NCBI GenBank assembly: GCA_963800505.1
Contig: CAWDBL010000005.1
Location: 124,001-188,000, forward strand
Length of the DNA: 64,000 nucleotides
Reading direction: 5' to 3'
From: Fodinibacter sp963800505
Lineage (GTDB): Bacteria; Actinomycetota; Actinomycetes; Actinomycetales; Dermatophilaceae
The stretch's first letter is position 1, and each line of letters begins with the position of its first letter. Shown one piece after another: positions 47,101 through 54,619 of the stretch. Under the pieces are notes generated by a model. The model was not told where the DNA came from, made no database searches, and saw only the letters and a program-made list of their open reading frames with translations. A program made the translations under genes and the position numbers.

Positions 47101-48686
47101 GCCTGATCAGCCCGCCTCCGCACCACGACATCTACTCGATCGAGGACCTCGCCCAGCTCATCCACGACCTGAAGAACGCCAACCCGCAGGCGCGGGTGCA
47201 CGTCAAGCTGGTCTCCGAGGTGGGCGTGGGCACGGTCGCCGCCGGCGTCAGCAAGGCGCACGCCGATGTCGTGCTGATCTCCGGCCACGACGGCGGCACC
47301 GGCGCCAGCCCGCTCACCAGCCTCAAGCACGCCGGCGGCCCCTGGGAGCTCGGCCTGGCCGAGACCCAGCAGACCCTGGTGCTCAACGGGCTGCGCGACC
47401 GCATCGTCGTGCAGGTCGACGGCCAGCTCAAGACCGGCCGCGACGTCGTGATCGCCGCCCTGCTCGGCGCCGAGGAGTTCGGCTTCGCCACCGCGCCGCT
47501 GGTGGTGTCGGGCTGCGTGCTGATGCGGGTGTGCCACCTCGACACCTGTCCGGTCGGCATCGCGACCCAGAACCCCGAGCTGCGGGCCCGCTTCTCCGGC
47601 GCCCCCGAGTTCGTCGAGACCTTCTTCGAGTACATCGCCGAGGAGGTGCGCGAGCACCTCGCCGCGCTGGGCTTCCGCAGCATCGAGGAGGCCATCGGCC
47701 AGATCCGCTACGTCGACACCGACAGGGCGATCCACCACTGGAAGGCCTCCGGCCTCGACCTCAGCCCGATCTTCACCGAGGTGAGCAGCCCCGACGGCTC
47801 GGGTACGCACCACACGGTCGCGCAGGACCACGGCCTCGAGAAGGCCCTCGACCACCAGCTCATCGCCGCCGCTCGCGACGCCATCGACTCCGGCACCCCG
47901 GTCACCGCGCGGTTCAGCATCCGCAACGTCAACCGCACCGTCGGCACGATGCTCGGCCACGAGGTCACCAAGGCGCACCCGCAGGGCCTCGACGACGGCA
48001 CCATCGACTACACGCTCACCGGCTCGGCGGGGCAGAGCTTCGGCGCGTTCCTGCCGGCCGGCATCACCCTGCGCCTCGAGGGCGACGCCAACGACTACGT
48101 GGGCAAGGGCCTGTCCGGCGGCCGGGTCGTCGTGCGCCCCGCCCCGGGCTCCGCGCTGGTGGCGGAGGAGAACGTCATCGGCGGCAACGTCATCGGCTAC
48201 GGCGCGACCTCGGGCGAGGTCTTCCTGCGCGGCCGGGTCGGCGAGCGCTTCTGCGTGCGCAACTCCGGCGCCACGGCGGTCGTCGAGGGCGTGGGCGACC
48301 ACGGCCTGGAGTACATGACCGGCGGCACCGCGCTCATCCTCGGGCCCACCGGGCGCAACGTCGCGGCCGGGATGTCGGGCGGGGTCGCCTACGTGCTCAA
48401 CCTCGACCACGCGAACGTCAACCGCGAGCTCGTCGACCTCGGCCCGCTGCGGCCCGAGGACGAGCTCGTCGTCCACGACCTGCTCGAACGGCACCACGCC
48501 TGGACCGACTCACCGGTCGCGGCGCGCCTGCTCGCCGACTGGGGCACCGCCCGGTCGGCCTTCACCCTGGTCCTGCCCCGTGCCTACCAGCGCGTCATCG
48601 ACGTGCGGTCCAAGGCAGCGGCGGAGGGCCTCGACCCCGACGGCCCCCAGGTGTGGGAGCGGATCATGGAGGCCTCCCGTGGCTGA
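44145..48686 (+). CDS. gltB: Glutamate synthase, large subunit
   Basis: Makes two glutamates from glutamine and 2-oxoglutarate. The protein has 1513 residues. The class II glutamine amidotransferase nucleophile is Cys25 in HEHDACGVAMV, implying that a 24-residue propeptide is cut off. The FMN/3Fe-4S synthase domain includes KPGEGGQLPGPKV and SGHDGGTGASPLTSLKHAG, then the cluster cysteines in CVLMRVCHLDTCPVGIATQ near 1123. A C-terminal GXGXG beta-helix domain ends it. The 129-bp upstream gap shows no clear promoter. It overlaps gltD by 8 bp. Confidence 0.98.
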   Translation: MTVARFSAQPADTGLYRREHEHDACGVAMVATMRGTAGHDIVVHALDALRNLDHRGATGADPLVGDGAGILTQVPDAFFRAVLDADLPPAGAYAVGMAYLPDDADERAAAQTRIEDIAASEGLRVVAWRDVPVTPELVGRAARECMPVFRQLFVASEAGLTGIELDRVAFCLRKRAEHEAEVYFPSLSARTVVYKGMLTTGQLEPFFPDLSDERFASELALVHSRFSTNTFPSWPLAHPYRMIAHNGEINTVKGNRNWMRARESQIRSDLFPGDLNRVFPVCTPGASDSATFDEVLELLHLGGRSLPHAVLMMIPEAWENHATMDPARRAFYEFHSTFMEPWDGPACVTFTDGTLIGAVLDRNGLRPGRYWVTDDGLVVLASEAGVLDIEPERVVRRGRLQPGRMFLVDTAAGRIVSDEEVKSTLAGEHPYEEWLHAGLIGLADLPEREHIIHTPASVARRQRTFGYTEEELKILIAPMASSGGEALGSMGTDTPIAVLSERPRIIFDYFTQLFAQVTNPPLDAIREELVTSLGSSIGPEGNVLAASPAHARQLVLPFPVIDNDELAKIVHINADGDLPGYGTVVVKGTYDVNGGEDALRARLHEIFAEVTEAIRGGARFVVLSDRDSDRDLAPIPSLLLTSAVHHHLIREKTRTQVGLVVEAGDVREVHHVALLVGYGAAAINPYLAMETVEDMVRHGAITAITEEKAVANLIKALGKGVLKVMSKMGISTVASYRGAQVFEAIGLSQELVDEFFTGTVSQLGGVGLDVIAAEVAARHGAAYPPDGIRQAHRKLLVGGEYQWRREGEPHLFDPDTVFRLQHATRARRYDVFKQYTSRIDEQSGRLMTLRGLFELGGTDPRPPVPLEEVEPVSSIVQRFNTGAMSYGSISMEAHETLAIAMNRLKARSNTGEGGEDAERLMDPTRRSAIKQVASGRFGVTSLYLTHADDIQIKMAQGAKPGEGGQLPGPKVYPWIAKTRHSTPGVGLISPPPHHDIYSIEDLAQLIHDLKNANPQARVHVKLVSEVGVGTVAAGVSKAHADVVLISGHDGGTGASPLTSLKHAGGPWELGLAETQQTLVLNGLRDRIVVQVDGQLKTGRDVVIAALLGAEEFGFATAPLVVSGCVLMRVCHLDTCPVGIATQNPELRARFSGAPEFVETFFEYIAEEVREHLAALGFRSIEEAIGQIRYVDTDRAIHHWKASGLDLSPIFTEVSSPDGSGTHHTVAQDHGLEKALDHQLIAAARDAIDSGTPVTARFSIRNVNRTVGTMLGHEVTKAHPQGLDDGTIDYTLTGSAGQSFGAFLPAGITLRLEGDANDYVGKGLSGGRVVVRPAPGSALVAEENVIGGNVIGYGATSGEVFLRGRVGERFCVRNSGATAVVEGVGDHGLEYMTGGTALILGPTGRNVAAGMSGGVAYVLNLDHANVNRELVDLGPLRPEDELVVHDLLERHHAWTDSPVAARLLADWGTARSAFTLVLPRAYQRVIDVRSKAAAEGLDPDGPQVWERIMEASRG

Positions 48687-50136
48687 CCCCCAGGGCTTTC
48701 TTCGGACGCGCGAGCGCGAGCTCCCTCGGCGCCGGCCCGTCCCCGTGCGCATCCGTGACTGGAAGGAGGTCTACGAGGAGCAGCCGGTCCCCGAGCTGCA
48801 GCGTCAGGCCGGCCGCTGTATGGACTGCGGTATTCCGTTCTGCCACAGCGGTTGTCCGCTCGGCAACCTGATCCCCGAGTGGAACGACCTGGCGTGGAGG
48901 GGCGAGTGGCGCCAGGCCATCGACCGCCTGCACGCGACCAACAACTTCCCGGAGTTCACCGGCCGGCTCTGCCCCGCGCCGTGCGAGTCGGCGTGCGTGC
49001 TCGGCATCAACCAGCCTGCGGTCACCATCAAGCAGGTCGAGGTCAGCATCATCGACCGGGCCTTCGCCAACGGCACCGTGAGCCCCGAGGCACCCGAGCG
49101 GCTCTCCGGCAAGACCGTGGCCGTGGTGGGCTCCGGCCCGGCCGGCCTGGCCGCCGCCCAGCAGCTGACCCGGGCGGGCCACACCGTGGCCGTCTACGAG
49201 CGCGCCGACGCCCCCGGCGGCCTGCTGCGCTACGGCATCCCCGAGTTCAAGATGGAGAAGGCCGTCCTCGACCGGCGCATCGCGCAGATGAAGTCCGAGG
49301 GCACCCGGTTCCGGACGGGTGTCGAGGTGGGCAAGGACCTCACCGGGGCCGACCTGCGCAAGCGCTTCGATGCCGTGGTCGTCGCGATCGGCTCCACCGT
49401 GCCGCGCGACCTGCCGGTGCCCGGGCGCGAGCTCGACGGCGTGATGCAGGCGATGGACTTCCTGCCGCCGGCCAACCGGGTGGCGCTCGGCCAGAGCGTC
49501 ACCGGCCAGGTCACCGCCGAGGGCAAGGACGTCATCGTCATCGGCGGCGGCGACACCGGGGCCGACTGCATCGGCACCGCGCACCGGCAGGGCGCCCGCT
49601 CGGTCACCAGCCTCGAGATCATGCCGCAGCCCCCGGCCGAGCGCGCCGCGCACCAGCCGTGGCCCACCTACCCGATGACCTTCCGCATCGCCTCCGCCCA
49701 CGAGGAGGGCGGCGACCGGGTGTATGCCGTGTCGACCAGCGAGATCGTCGGCGACGCCGACGGCAAGGTGGCCGCGCTGCGGCTGCACGAGGTGGTCATG
49801 GGGGAGAGCGGCTTCGAGAAGGTCGAGGGCAGCGACAAGGAGGTCCCCGCGCAGCTCGTGCTGCTCGCGATGGGCTTCCTGGGGCCGCAGCAGGAGCTGC
49901 TCGACCAGCTCGCTGTCGAACGTGACGCCCGCACCAATGCCGCCCGCGACGACGCCTTCATGACCAACGTGCCCGGCGTCTTCGTCGCCGGTGACGCCGG
50001 TCGCGGCCAGTCGCTCATCGTCTGGGCGATCGCCGAGGGGCGTTCTGCTGCACACGAGGTCGACGCCTGGCTGATGGACAAGCCGTCGCGGCTGCCGCGC
50101 CCGATCAACCCCACGGACCGGCCGCTGATGCCCTGA
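48679..50136 (+). CDS. gltD: Glutamate synthase, small subunit
   Basis: Passes electrons from NADPH through FAD and two 4Fe-4S clusters to GltB. The protein has 485 residues. The cluster ligands are CMDCGIPFCHSGCPLG near 48-63 and CPAPCESAC near 94-104. The FAD site is AVVGSGPAGLAAAQQL near 149, and the NADPH site is IVIGGGDTGADCIGTA near 287. A GGAGG at 48668-48672 inside the end of gltB supports the GTG start. Subunit stoichiometry is set by the 8-bp overlap. Confidence 0.98.
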   Translation: MADPQGFLRTRERELPRRRPVPVRIRDWKEVYEEQPVPELQRQAGRCMDCGIPFCHSGCPLGNLIPEWNDLAWRGEWRQAIDRLHATNNFPEFTGRLCPAPCESACVLGINQPAVTIKQVEVSIIDRAFANGTVSPEAPERLSGKTVAVVGSGPAGLAAAQQLTRAGHTVAVYERADAPGGLLRYGIPEFKMEKAVLDRRIAQMKSEGTRFRTGVEVGKDLTGADLRKRFDAVVVAIGSTVPRDLPVPGRELDGVMQAMDFLPPANRVALGQSVTGQVTAEGKDVIVIGGGDTGADCIGTAHRQGARSVTSLEIMPQPPAERAAHQPWPTYPMTFRIASAHEEGGDRVYAVSTSEIVGDADGKVAALRLHEVVMGESGFEKVEGSDKEVPAQLVLLAMGFLGPQQELLDQLAVERDARTNAARDDAFMTNVPGVFVAGDAGRGQSLIVWAIAEGRSAAHEVDAWLMDKPSRLPRPINPTDRPLMP

Positions 50137-50154
50137 CCGACGGGCCCGCAGGGC
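50130..50154 (+). terminator. Possible weak hairpin after gltD
   Basis: GCCCTG (overlapping the last gltD codons) pairs with CAGGGC across 13 nt and is followed by TGTTTC. The stem has only 6 bp, so this is a weak terminator call. Confidence 0.35.
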
Positions 50155-50199
50155 TGTTTCGGGATGTGGCCGCCGTCACGGTGGAAGCGTTTGCACCGA

Positions 50200-50205
50200 T
50201 ACGCT
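50200..50205 (+). promoter_or_regulatory. -10 hexamer of a leaderless pyk transcript
   Basis: TACGCT is followed by 7 nt to the ATG at 50213, with no Shine-Dalgarno. Confidence 0.55.
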
Positions 50206-50212
50206 TGCCGTC

Positions 50213-51718
50213 ATGCGTCGCGCCAAGATCGTCTGCACCCTCGGGCCTGCCACCAGCTCCGCCGAGAACCTCCGAGAGCTGGTCCGGGCGGGCATGGACG
50301 TCGCCCGGCTCAACCTCAGCCACGGCAACCACTCCGACCACGAGCAGGTCTACAAGGACGTGCGCAAGGCGAGTGACCAGACCGGTCGCGCGGTCGGCAT
50401 CCTCGTCGACCTGCAGGGTCCCAAGATCCGCACGGCGCGGTTCAAGGACGGCCCGGTGCAGCTGGTTCCTGGCGCGGCCTTCACCATCACCACGCGCAAG
50501 GTGCCAGGTGACGAGAAGGAGGTCGGCACGACCTACGACGGGCTTCCCGGAGACGTCAGCGCCGGCGACCGCATCCTCATCGACGACGGCAAGATCGCGC
50601 TGATCGCCACGTCGGTCACCGAGACCGACGTCGTGTGCCAGGTGCTCGAGGGCGGAACGCTGTCCAACAACAAGGGCATCAACCTGCCGGGGGTCGCGGT
50701 GTCGGTGCCCGCGATGTCGGAGAAGGACAAGGCCGACCTGCGCTGGGCGCTGAAGATGCGCGTCGACATGATCGCCCTGTCGTTCGTGCGCACGGCCGAC
50801 GACATCCGCGACGTGCACCAGATCATGGACGAGGAGGGGCTGCGGCTCCCGGTCATCGCCAAGATCGAGAAGCCGCAGGCGGTCGAGAACCTCGACGAGA
50901 TCATCCGCGCCTTCGACGGCGTGATGGTGGCCCGCGGCGACCTCGGCGTCGAGATGCCGCTCGAGGAGGTGCCGCTGGTGCAGAAGCGCGCCTGCGAGAT
51001 CGCCCGCCGCCGCGCCAAGCCGGTCATCGTCGCCACCCAGGTGCTCGAGTCGATGATCGAGAACAGCCGGCCCACCCGCGCCGAGGCCTCCGACGCCGCC
51101 AACGCGGTGCTCGACGGCGCCGACGCCCTGATGCTCTCCGGTGAGACCAGCGTCGGCAAGCACGCGTTCGCCGCGGTGCGCACCATGGCCCGGATCATCG
51201 AGAACACCGAGGACCACGGGCTGCACCGCATCCGCCCGCTGGGCACCCGCCCGAACTCCAAGGGTGGTGCGGTCACCGCCGCCGCCGCCGAGATCGGCGA
51301 GCTGCTCGGCTGCAAGTACCTCATCACGTTCACCTCGAGCGGCGACTCGACCCGGCGGCTGTCGCGGGTGCGCCCGCGCATCCCCATGCTGGCGTTCACC
51401 CCCAACCAGGCCACGCGCAGCCAGCTCGCGCTCACCTGGGGCGTCGAGACCTTCCTCGTCGGCGACGCCCGGCACACCGACGAGATGGCGATGCAGGTCG
51501 ACGAGGTGCTGCTGGCCGCCGGGCGGGTCATCGAGGGCGACAACGTGATCATCGTGGCCGGCTCGCCCCCCGGCATCCCCGGCTCGACCAACGCGCTGCG
51601 CGTGCACCGCATCGGTGACGCGAAGAACCGGGTGGCGCCCGCCTACAGCGAGATCGTGGCTGCACCGTCAGAGGCCGTGGTGGTTGCACCGTCAGAGGCC
51701 GGGGTGGCCCGTCGATAG
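50213..51718 (+). CDS. pyk: Pyruvate kinase
   Basis: Last step of glycolysis, making ATP and pyruvate from phosphoenolpyruvate. The protein has 501 residues. Motifs are AKIVCTLGPATSS, ARLNLSHGNHSDH, LQGPKIRTARF, VIAKIEKPQAVENLDEI with the catalytic Lys, and GVMVARGDLGVEMPLEEVP. The C-terminal allosteric domain follows. The last 20 residues contain an 8-residue duplication (VAAPSEAV, then VVAPSEAG) encoded by a 24-bp direct repeat, outside the conserved fold. Its stop codon overlaps the -10 of the tRNA gene. Confidence 0.98.
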   Translation: MRRAKIVCTLGPATSSAENLRELVRAGMDVARLNLSHGNHSDHEQVYKDVRKASDQTGRAVGILVDLQGPKIRTARFKDGPVQLVPGAAFTITTRKVPGDEKEVGTTYDGLPGDVSAGDRILIDDGKIALIATSVTETDVVCQVLEGGTLSNNKGINLPGVAVSVPAMSEKDKADLRWALKMRVDMIALSFVRTADDIRDVHQIMDEEGLRLPVIAKIEKPQAVENLDEIIRAFDGVMVARGDLGVEMPLEEVPLVQKRACEIARRRAKPVIVATQVLESMIENSRPTRAEASDAANAVLDGADALMLSGETSVGKHAFAAVRTMARIIENTEDHGLHRIRPLGTRPNSKGGAVTAAAAEIGELLGCKYLITFTSSGDSTRRLSRVRPRIPMLAFTPNQATRSQLALTWGVETFLVGDARHTDEMAMQVDEVLLAAGRVIEGDNVIIVAGSPPGIPGSTNALRVHRIGDAKNRVAPAYSEIVAAPSEAVVVAPSEAGVARR

Positions 51719-51721
51719 ACT
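51716..51721 (+). promoter_or_regulatory. Candidate -10 hexamer for tRNA-Leu/pdtaR, overlapping the pyk stop
   Basis: TAGACT begins with the pyk stop codon itself. Transcription would start about 7 nt later, near 51728, giving a tRNA precursor with a 5-6 nt leader. Read-through from pyk is also possible. Confidence 0.5.
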
Positions 51722-51733
51722 GACTGCGCCCCG

Positions 51734-51816
51734 GCCGGGGTGGTGGAATGGCAGACACGGAGGACTCAAAATCCTCTGCCCGCGAGGGCGTGCGGGTTCG
51801 AGTCCCGCTCCCGGCA
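51734..51816 (+). tRNA. tRNA-Leu, anticodon CAA
   Basis: An 83-nt cloverleaf with the long variable arm of class II tRNAs. The acceptor GCCGGGG pairs with TCCCGGC (one G-U). The D-arm has GGTGGAATGGCAGA. The anticodon stem GAGGA/TCCTC holds the loop CTCAAAA, so the anticodon is CAA and reads UUG. The variable arm is GCCCGCGAGGGC. The T-arm is GCGGGTTCGAGTCCCGC. The discriminator is A and no CCA is encoded. UUG is a rare codon in DNA this GC-rich. Confidence 0.96.
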
Positions 51817-51817
51817 C

Positions 51818-52426
51818 ATGAGTGAGACCACGCCCCCGGCGGCCCCCCCGTCCACCAAGCGCGTCCTCGTGGCCGAGGACGAGGCGATCATCCGCCTCGA
51901 CCTCGCCGAGATGCTGGGGGAGGCCGGCTACGACGTCGTCGGCCAGGCGGGTGACGGCGAGCAGGCGGTCGCCATGGCGCTCGACCTCAAGCCCGACATC
52001 GTGATCATGGACGTCAAGATGCCGGTCATGGACGGCATCACCGCCGCCGAGCAGATCGGCAAGGAGCGCATCTGCCCGGTGGTCATGCTCACGGCGTTCA
52101 GCCAGACCGAGCTCGTCGAGCGGGCCCGCGACGCCGGCGTGATGGCCTACGTCGTCAAGCCGTTCACCGCCAGCGACGTCACCCCCGCGCTCGACATCGC
52201 GCTGTCGCGGTGGAGCGAGCTGAAGGCGCTCGAGGCCGAGGTGGCCGACCTCGGCGACCGGCTCGAGACCCGCAAGGCCGTCGACCGCGCGAAGGGCGTG
52301 CTGATGGCCAAGCTGAAGATCAGCGAGGCCGACGCCTTCCGGTGGATCCAGAAGACCGCCATGGACCGCCGGATGGGCATGCGCGAGGTCGCGGATGCCG
52401 TGATCGCCGGCATGGAGAAGGCCTGA
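51818..52426 (+). CDS. pdtaR: ANTAR response regulator PdtaR
   Basis: A two-component regulator that acts on RNA: phosphorylation lets its ANTAR domain bind hairpins and prevent termination. The protein has 202 residues. The receiver domain is VLVAEDEAIIRLDLAEML with phospho-acceptor Asp in DIVIMDVKMPVMDG near 64, and a conserved Lys in YVVKPF near 112. The ANTAR domain spans about 140-195 (RKAVDRAKGVLMAKLKISEA, then AFRWIQKTAMDRRMGM). The ATG is one base after the tRNA-Leu 3' end, so no leader of its own exists. The sensor kinase PdtaS is not in the window. Confidence 0.95.
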   Translation: MSETTPPAAPPSTKRVLVAEDEAIIRLDLAEMLGEAGYDVVGQAGDGEQAVAMALDLKPDIVIMDVKMPVMDGITAAEQIGKERICPVVMLTAFSQTELVERARDAGVMAYVVKPFTASDVTPALDIALSRWSELKALEAEVADLGDRLETRKAVDRAKGVLMAKLKISEADAFRWIQKTAMDRRMGMREVADAVIAGMEKA

Positions 52427-52453
52427 CCTTCCGCCGACCCCGCCGGCCAGCTC

Positions 52454-52499
52454 AAGGGTGGGACTTTTCGGGGCCATGGCACCGAAAAGTCCCACCCTT
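52454..52499. terminator. 18-bp perfect hairpin with palindromic loop
   Basis: AAGGGTGGGACTTTTCGG (52454-52471) pairs exactly with 52482-52499 across a loop containing GCCATGGC. It lies 27 nt after pdtaR and 105 nt from the end of the convergent DUF554 gene. On either strand the arms contain a short A or T tract, so it may stop transcription both ways. Its length suggests that it may also be a dispersed repeat. Confidence 0.75.
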
Positions 52500-52508
52500 G
52501 TCGCGGAG

Positions 52509-52530
52509 CCTCACCGCGCGCGCGGTGAGG
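52509..52530. terminator. 22-bp perfect palindrome in the same convergent gap
   Basis: The sequence from CCTCACCGCGC outward is identical on both strands over 22 bp. It sits 9 nt from the preceding hairpin, giving two strong structures between convergent genes. It is probably part of a bidirectional terminator; a protein-binding site is an alternative. Confidence 0.6.
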
Positions 52531-52603
52531 CGGTCGAGAACGGGGCACCCGTCATCCCATGCCGCTTGAGAACCAGGCACGGCGGCAGGGTGACGACAAA
52601 CCC

Positions 52604-53377
52604 TCAGCGGAGCCAGACGACGATCTGGGTGAGCAGTGGGGCGACGAGCAGGGCCGGCAGCATGTCGCCCACGGGCACGTCGCGGATGCGCAGCAGCCGC
52701 AGCCCGATGCCGGCCAGCAGCAGCCCGCCGGTGGCCGTGAGCGCCGAGATGTGGGCGTCGGGCACCAGGCCGCCGAGCAGCACGCCGAAGAGCGTGAGCG
52801 CCCCTTGCACGACGAGCACCGACACGGCCGACATCATCACCCCGACACCGAAGCTGGCGGCGAACGCCATCGCGGCGAAGCCGTCGAGCACCGACTTCAG
52901 CGCCAGCTGGTCGATGCCGCGGCCGAGGCCGTCGTTGAGCGAGCCGAGGATGGTCAGCGGCCCCACGCAGAACAGCAGGGATGCCGTGAGCCACCCCTCG
53001 ATGAACCGTTCTCTCGCAACGGAGTCGGTGCCGCCCTCGGTGCGCGAGCGCTGGGCCACCCAGCCCTGGATGCGGCCGGCGAGGCCCTCGAGCCGGTCCT
53101 CGATGCGCAGCGCCGACCCGGCGATGGACCCGATCAGCAGCGCCCCCAGCACGATGAGCAGCGGGAAGCCGGCGCCGACCGCGTCGCGCAGGGCGGGGTC
53201 GGTGACGGCGACGGCTGACAGGCCCGCCACGAGAAGGGTGACCAGGCCGAGCACGTCAGTGACGACCGAGCGGGTGTGCTCGCGCAGGCGGTGGCCGACC
53301 AGCATCCCCAGACCCGAGCCGATGAGCACTGTCACCACGTTGAGGAGGGTCCCGAAACCGGGGAACAGCGAGGTCAC
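52604..53377 (-). CDS. DUF554 membrane protein
   Basis: The protein has 257 residues and about seven membrane helices. DUF554 signatures are present: the start FPGFGTLLNVVTVLIGSGLGMLVG, then the central LLFCVGPLTILGSLNDGLG near 155, and MAFAASFGVGVMMSAVSVL near 185. The family function is unknown; small-solute transport is suspected. The second of two adjacent GTG codons (53377) is chosen because a TAGGGT -10 then lies 6 nt upstream. Confidence 0.88.
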   Translation of the reverse strand: MTSLFPGFGTLLNVVTVLIGSGLGMLVGHRLREHTRSVVTDVLGLVTLLVAGLSAVAVTDPALRDAVGAGFPLLIVLGALLIGSIAGSALRIEDRLEGLAGRIQGWVAQRSRTEGGTDSVARERFIEGWLTASLLFCVGPLTILGSLNDGLGRGIDQLALKSVLDGFAAMAFAASFGVGVMMSAVSVLVVQGALTLFGVLLGGLVPDAHISALTATGGLLLAGIGLRLLRIRDVPVGDMLPALLVAPLLTQIVVWLR

Positions 53378-53383
53378 CACGCC

Positions 53384-53389
53384 ACCCTA
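53384..53389 (-). promoter_or_regulatory. -10 hexamer of the DUF554 gene
   Basis: TAGGGT on the minus strand, 6 nt before the GTG at 53377. It decides between the tandem GTG codons. Confidence 0.5.
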
Positions 53390-53425
53390 CGGGGTGGTTC
53401 AATGCTCATCTATCGGGGTCCCGAG

Positions 53426-53451
53426 CCCGACCCCACAGGGGTAGGGTCGGG
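53426..53451. repeat. 8-bp inverted repeat upstream of the GNAT gene
   Basis: CCCGACCC pairs with GGGTCGGG across a 10-nt loop. It lies between the divergent DUF554 and GNAT genes and could be an operator or a short transcript hairpin. Confidence 0.4.
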
Positions 53452-53534
53452 TCCGCGCAGGTGCGTCGCCCGGTTTCAGCAGGGCGTGGCACGATCCCCA
53501 CGACGCGCACGAAGTGACCCATGACGGAGGTGCT

Positions 53535-54107
53535 GTGGCCAGGCGAACGGTTGACGTGGTGCCGGTGGACCGGGACGACCTGCGGGACGTCACCGGTCTC
53601 TGGCTGGCCGCCCGGGTCGACTCCGGCTCCAGCAAGGAGGCCGCCAACCGCTGCGTCACCGACGGCCGGCTCGAGACGGCGCTGTGCCGGCCCGGCGTGC
53701 AGGCGTTCGTGGCCCGGCTCGACGGCGAGGCCGTCGGCTACGCCATCACCACCGAGAACCCGTTCGGGCTCAGCCCCCAGGCCGAGCTGGCCATCGAGCA
53801 GCTCTGGGTCGGCCCCGACGCCCGCCGGCACGGGGTGGCCAAGGCCCTGATCGCCGCGGTGCTGTCCACCGCCGAGCGCACCGGCTGCGAGCTCGTCGTC
53901 TCCAACGTGCCCACCACCAGCCGCGACGCCAACCGGTTCTTCGCCCGGCTCGGGTTCTCCTCGGTCATCGTGCGCCGCATCGTCTCCACCGGCCAGCTGC
54001 GCCGCAAGCTGGCGCCCGAGGGCGTCGAGACCGGGCACGAGCTGCTGCGCCGCCGCCGCTCGCTGCGCAGCCGCGCGTTCACGGCATCCTCGCGCCCGGT
54101 GGTCTGA
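53535..54107 (+). CDS. GNAT-family acetyltransferase
   Basis: The protein has 190 residues. The N-terminal VDVVPVDRDDLRDVTGLWLA is followed by AIEQLWVGPDARRHGVAKALIAA near 83-105, which holds the acetyl-CoA loop RRHGVA. NVPTTSRDANRFFARLGF is the expected last core segment. A basic tail (LLRRRRSLRSRAF) ends it. The GTG at 53535 is selected over an in-frame start at 53514 because GGAGG lies 4 nt upstream. The acceptor is unknown. Confidence 0.85.
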   Translation: MARRTVDVVPVDRDDLRDVTGLWLAARVDSGSSKEAANRCVTDGRLETALCRPGVQAFVARLDGEAVGYAITTENPFGLSPQAELAIEQLWVGPDARRHGVAKALIAAVLSTAERTGCELVVSNVPTTSRDANRFFARLGFSSVIVRRIVSTGQLRRKLAPEGVETGHELLRRRRSLRSRAFTASSRPVV

Positions 54108-54126
54108 GACCCCTTCGGCCCGTGGC

Positions 54127-54600
54127 CTAGGCGCCCGGCGCGGCATCCCGCACCAGGCAGGTGATCCTGCTGGTGCAGATGCGCCGGCCGTCCTCGTCGG
54201 TGACGACCACCTCGTAGCAGGCCAGCGTGCGGCCCAGGGTGATCGGTGTCGCGATGCCGGTGACGACGCCCGAGCGCGCCGCCCGGTGGTGGGTGGCGTT
54301 GATGTCGAGCCCGACGACGGCCTTTCCCGGCCCGGCGTGCAGGGCGGCGCCGAACGACCCGAGGGTCTCCGCGAGCACCACGGACGCGCCGCCGTGCAGG
54401 AGGCCGTAGGGCTGGGTGTTGCCCGCGACGGGCATGGTCGCGACGAGCCGCTGCGGGCTGGCCTCCACCATCTCGATGCCCATCCGCTGCATCAGCGAGT
54501 CGGGGTTCATCGCCTGTATCGCGGCGCCTCCGGCCGCCAGGTCGGGGCTGTCGCCGGGCGTCGGGACCGGGGCGTCGTGCGTGTCAGGGGTGTCGGTCAT
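54127..54600 (-). CDS. PaaI-type hotdog thioesterase
   Basis: The protein has 157 residues. The catalytic hotdog motif is YGLLHGGASVVLAETLGSFG near 65-84, with the conserved HGG and the Glu that acts as base. LDINATHHRAARSGVVTG near 100 follows. The family cleaves acyl-CoA thioesters, often phenylacetyl or hydroxybenzoyl types; the substrate here is not shown. It is divergent from polA, and a weak minus-strand hexamer (CACCCT) 7 nt before its ATG overlaps the polA -10 on the other strand. Confidence 0.88.
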   Translation of the reverse strand: MTDTPDTHDAPVPTPGDSPDLAAGGAAIQAMNPDSLMQRMGIEMVEASPQRLVATMPVAGNTQPYGLLHGGASVVLAETLGSFGAALHAGPGKAVVGLDINATHHRAARSGVVTGIATPITLGRTLACYEVVVTDEDGRRICTSRITCLVRDAAPGA

Positions 54601-54606
54601 GGTGGC

Positions 54607-54612
54607 TAGGGT
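54607..54612 (+). promoter_or_regulatory. -10 hexamer of a leaderless polA transcript
   Basis: TAGGGT is 7 nt before the GTG at 54620. The spacing shows that the gene starts there and not at upstream in-frame codons. Confidence 0.55.
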
Positions 54613-54619
54613 GTCACGC

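Noticed and set aside
42918..48497. A 1859-codon open frame antisense to lgt, dsbA and gltB
   Set aside because: It exists because GC-rich codons read backwards rarely give stops. It is Val/Gly/Asp/His/Arg-rich without motifs, and the sense strand encodes perfect GltB.
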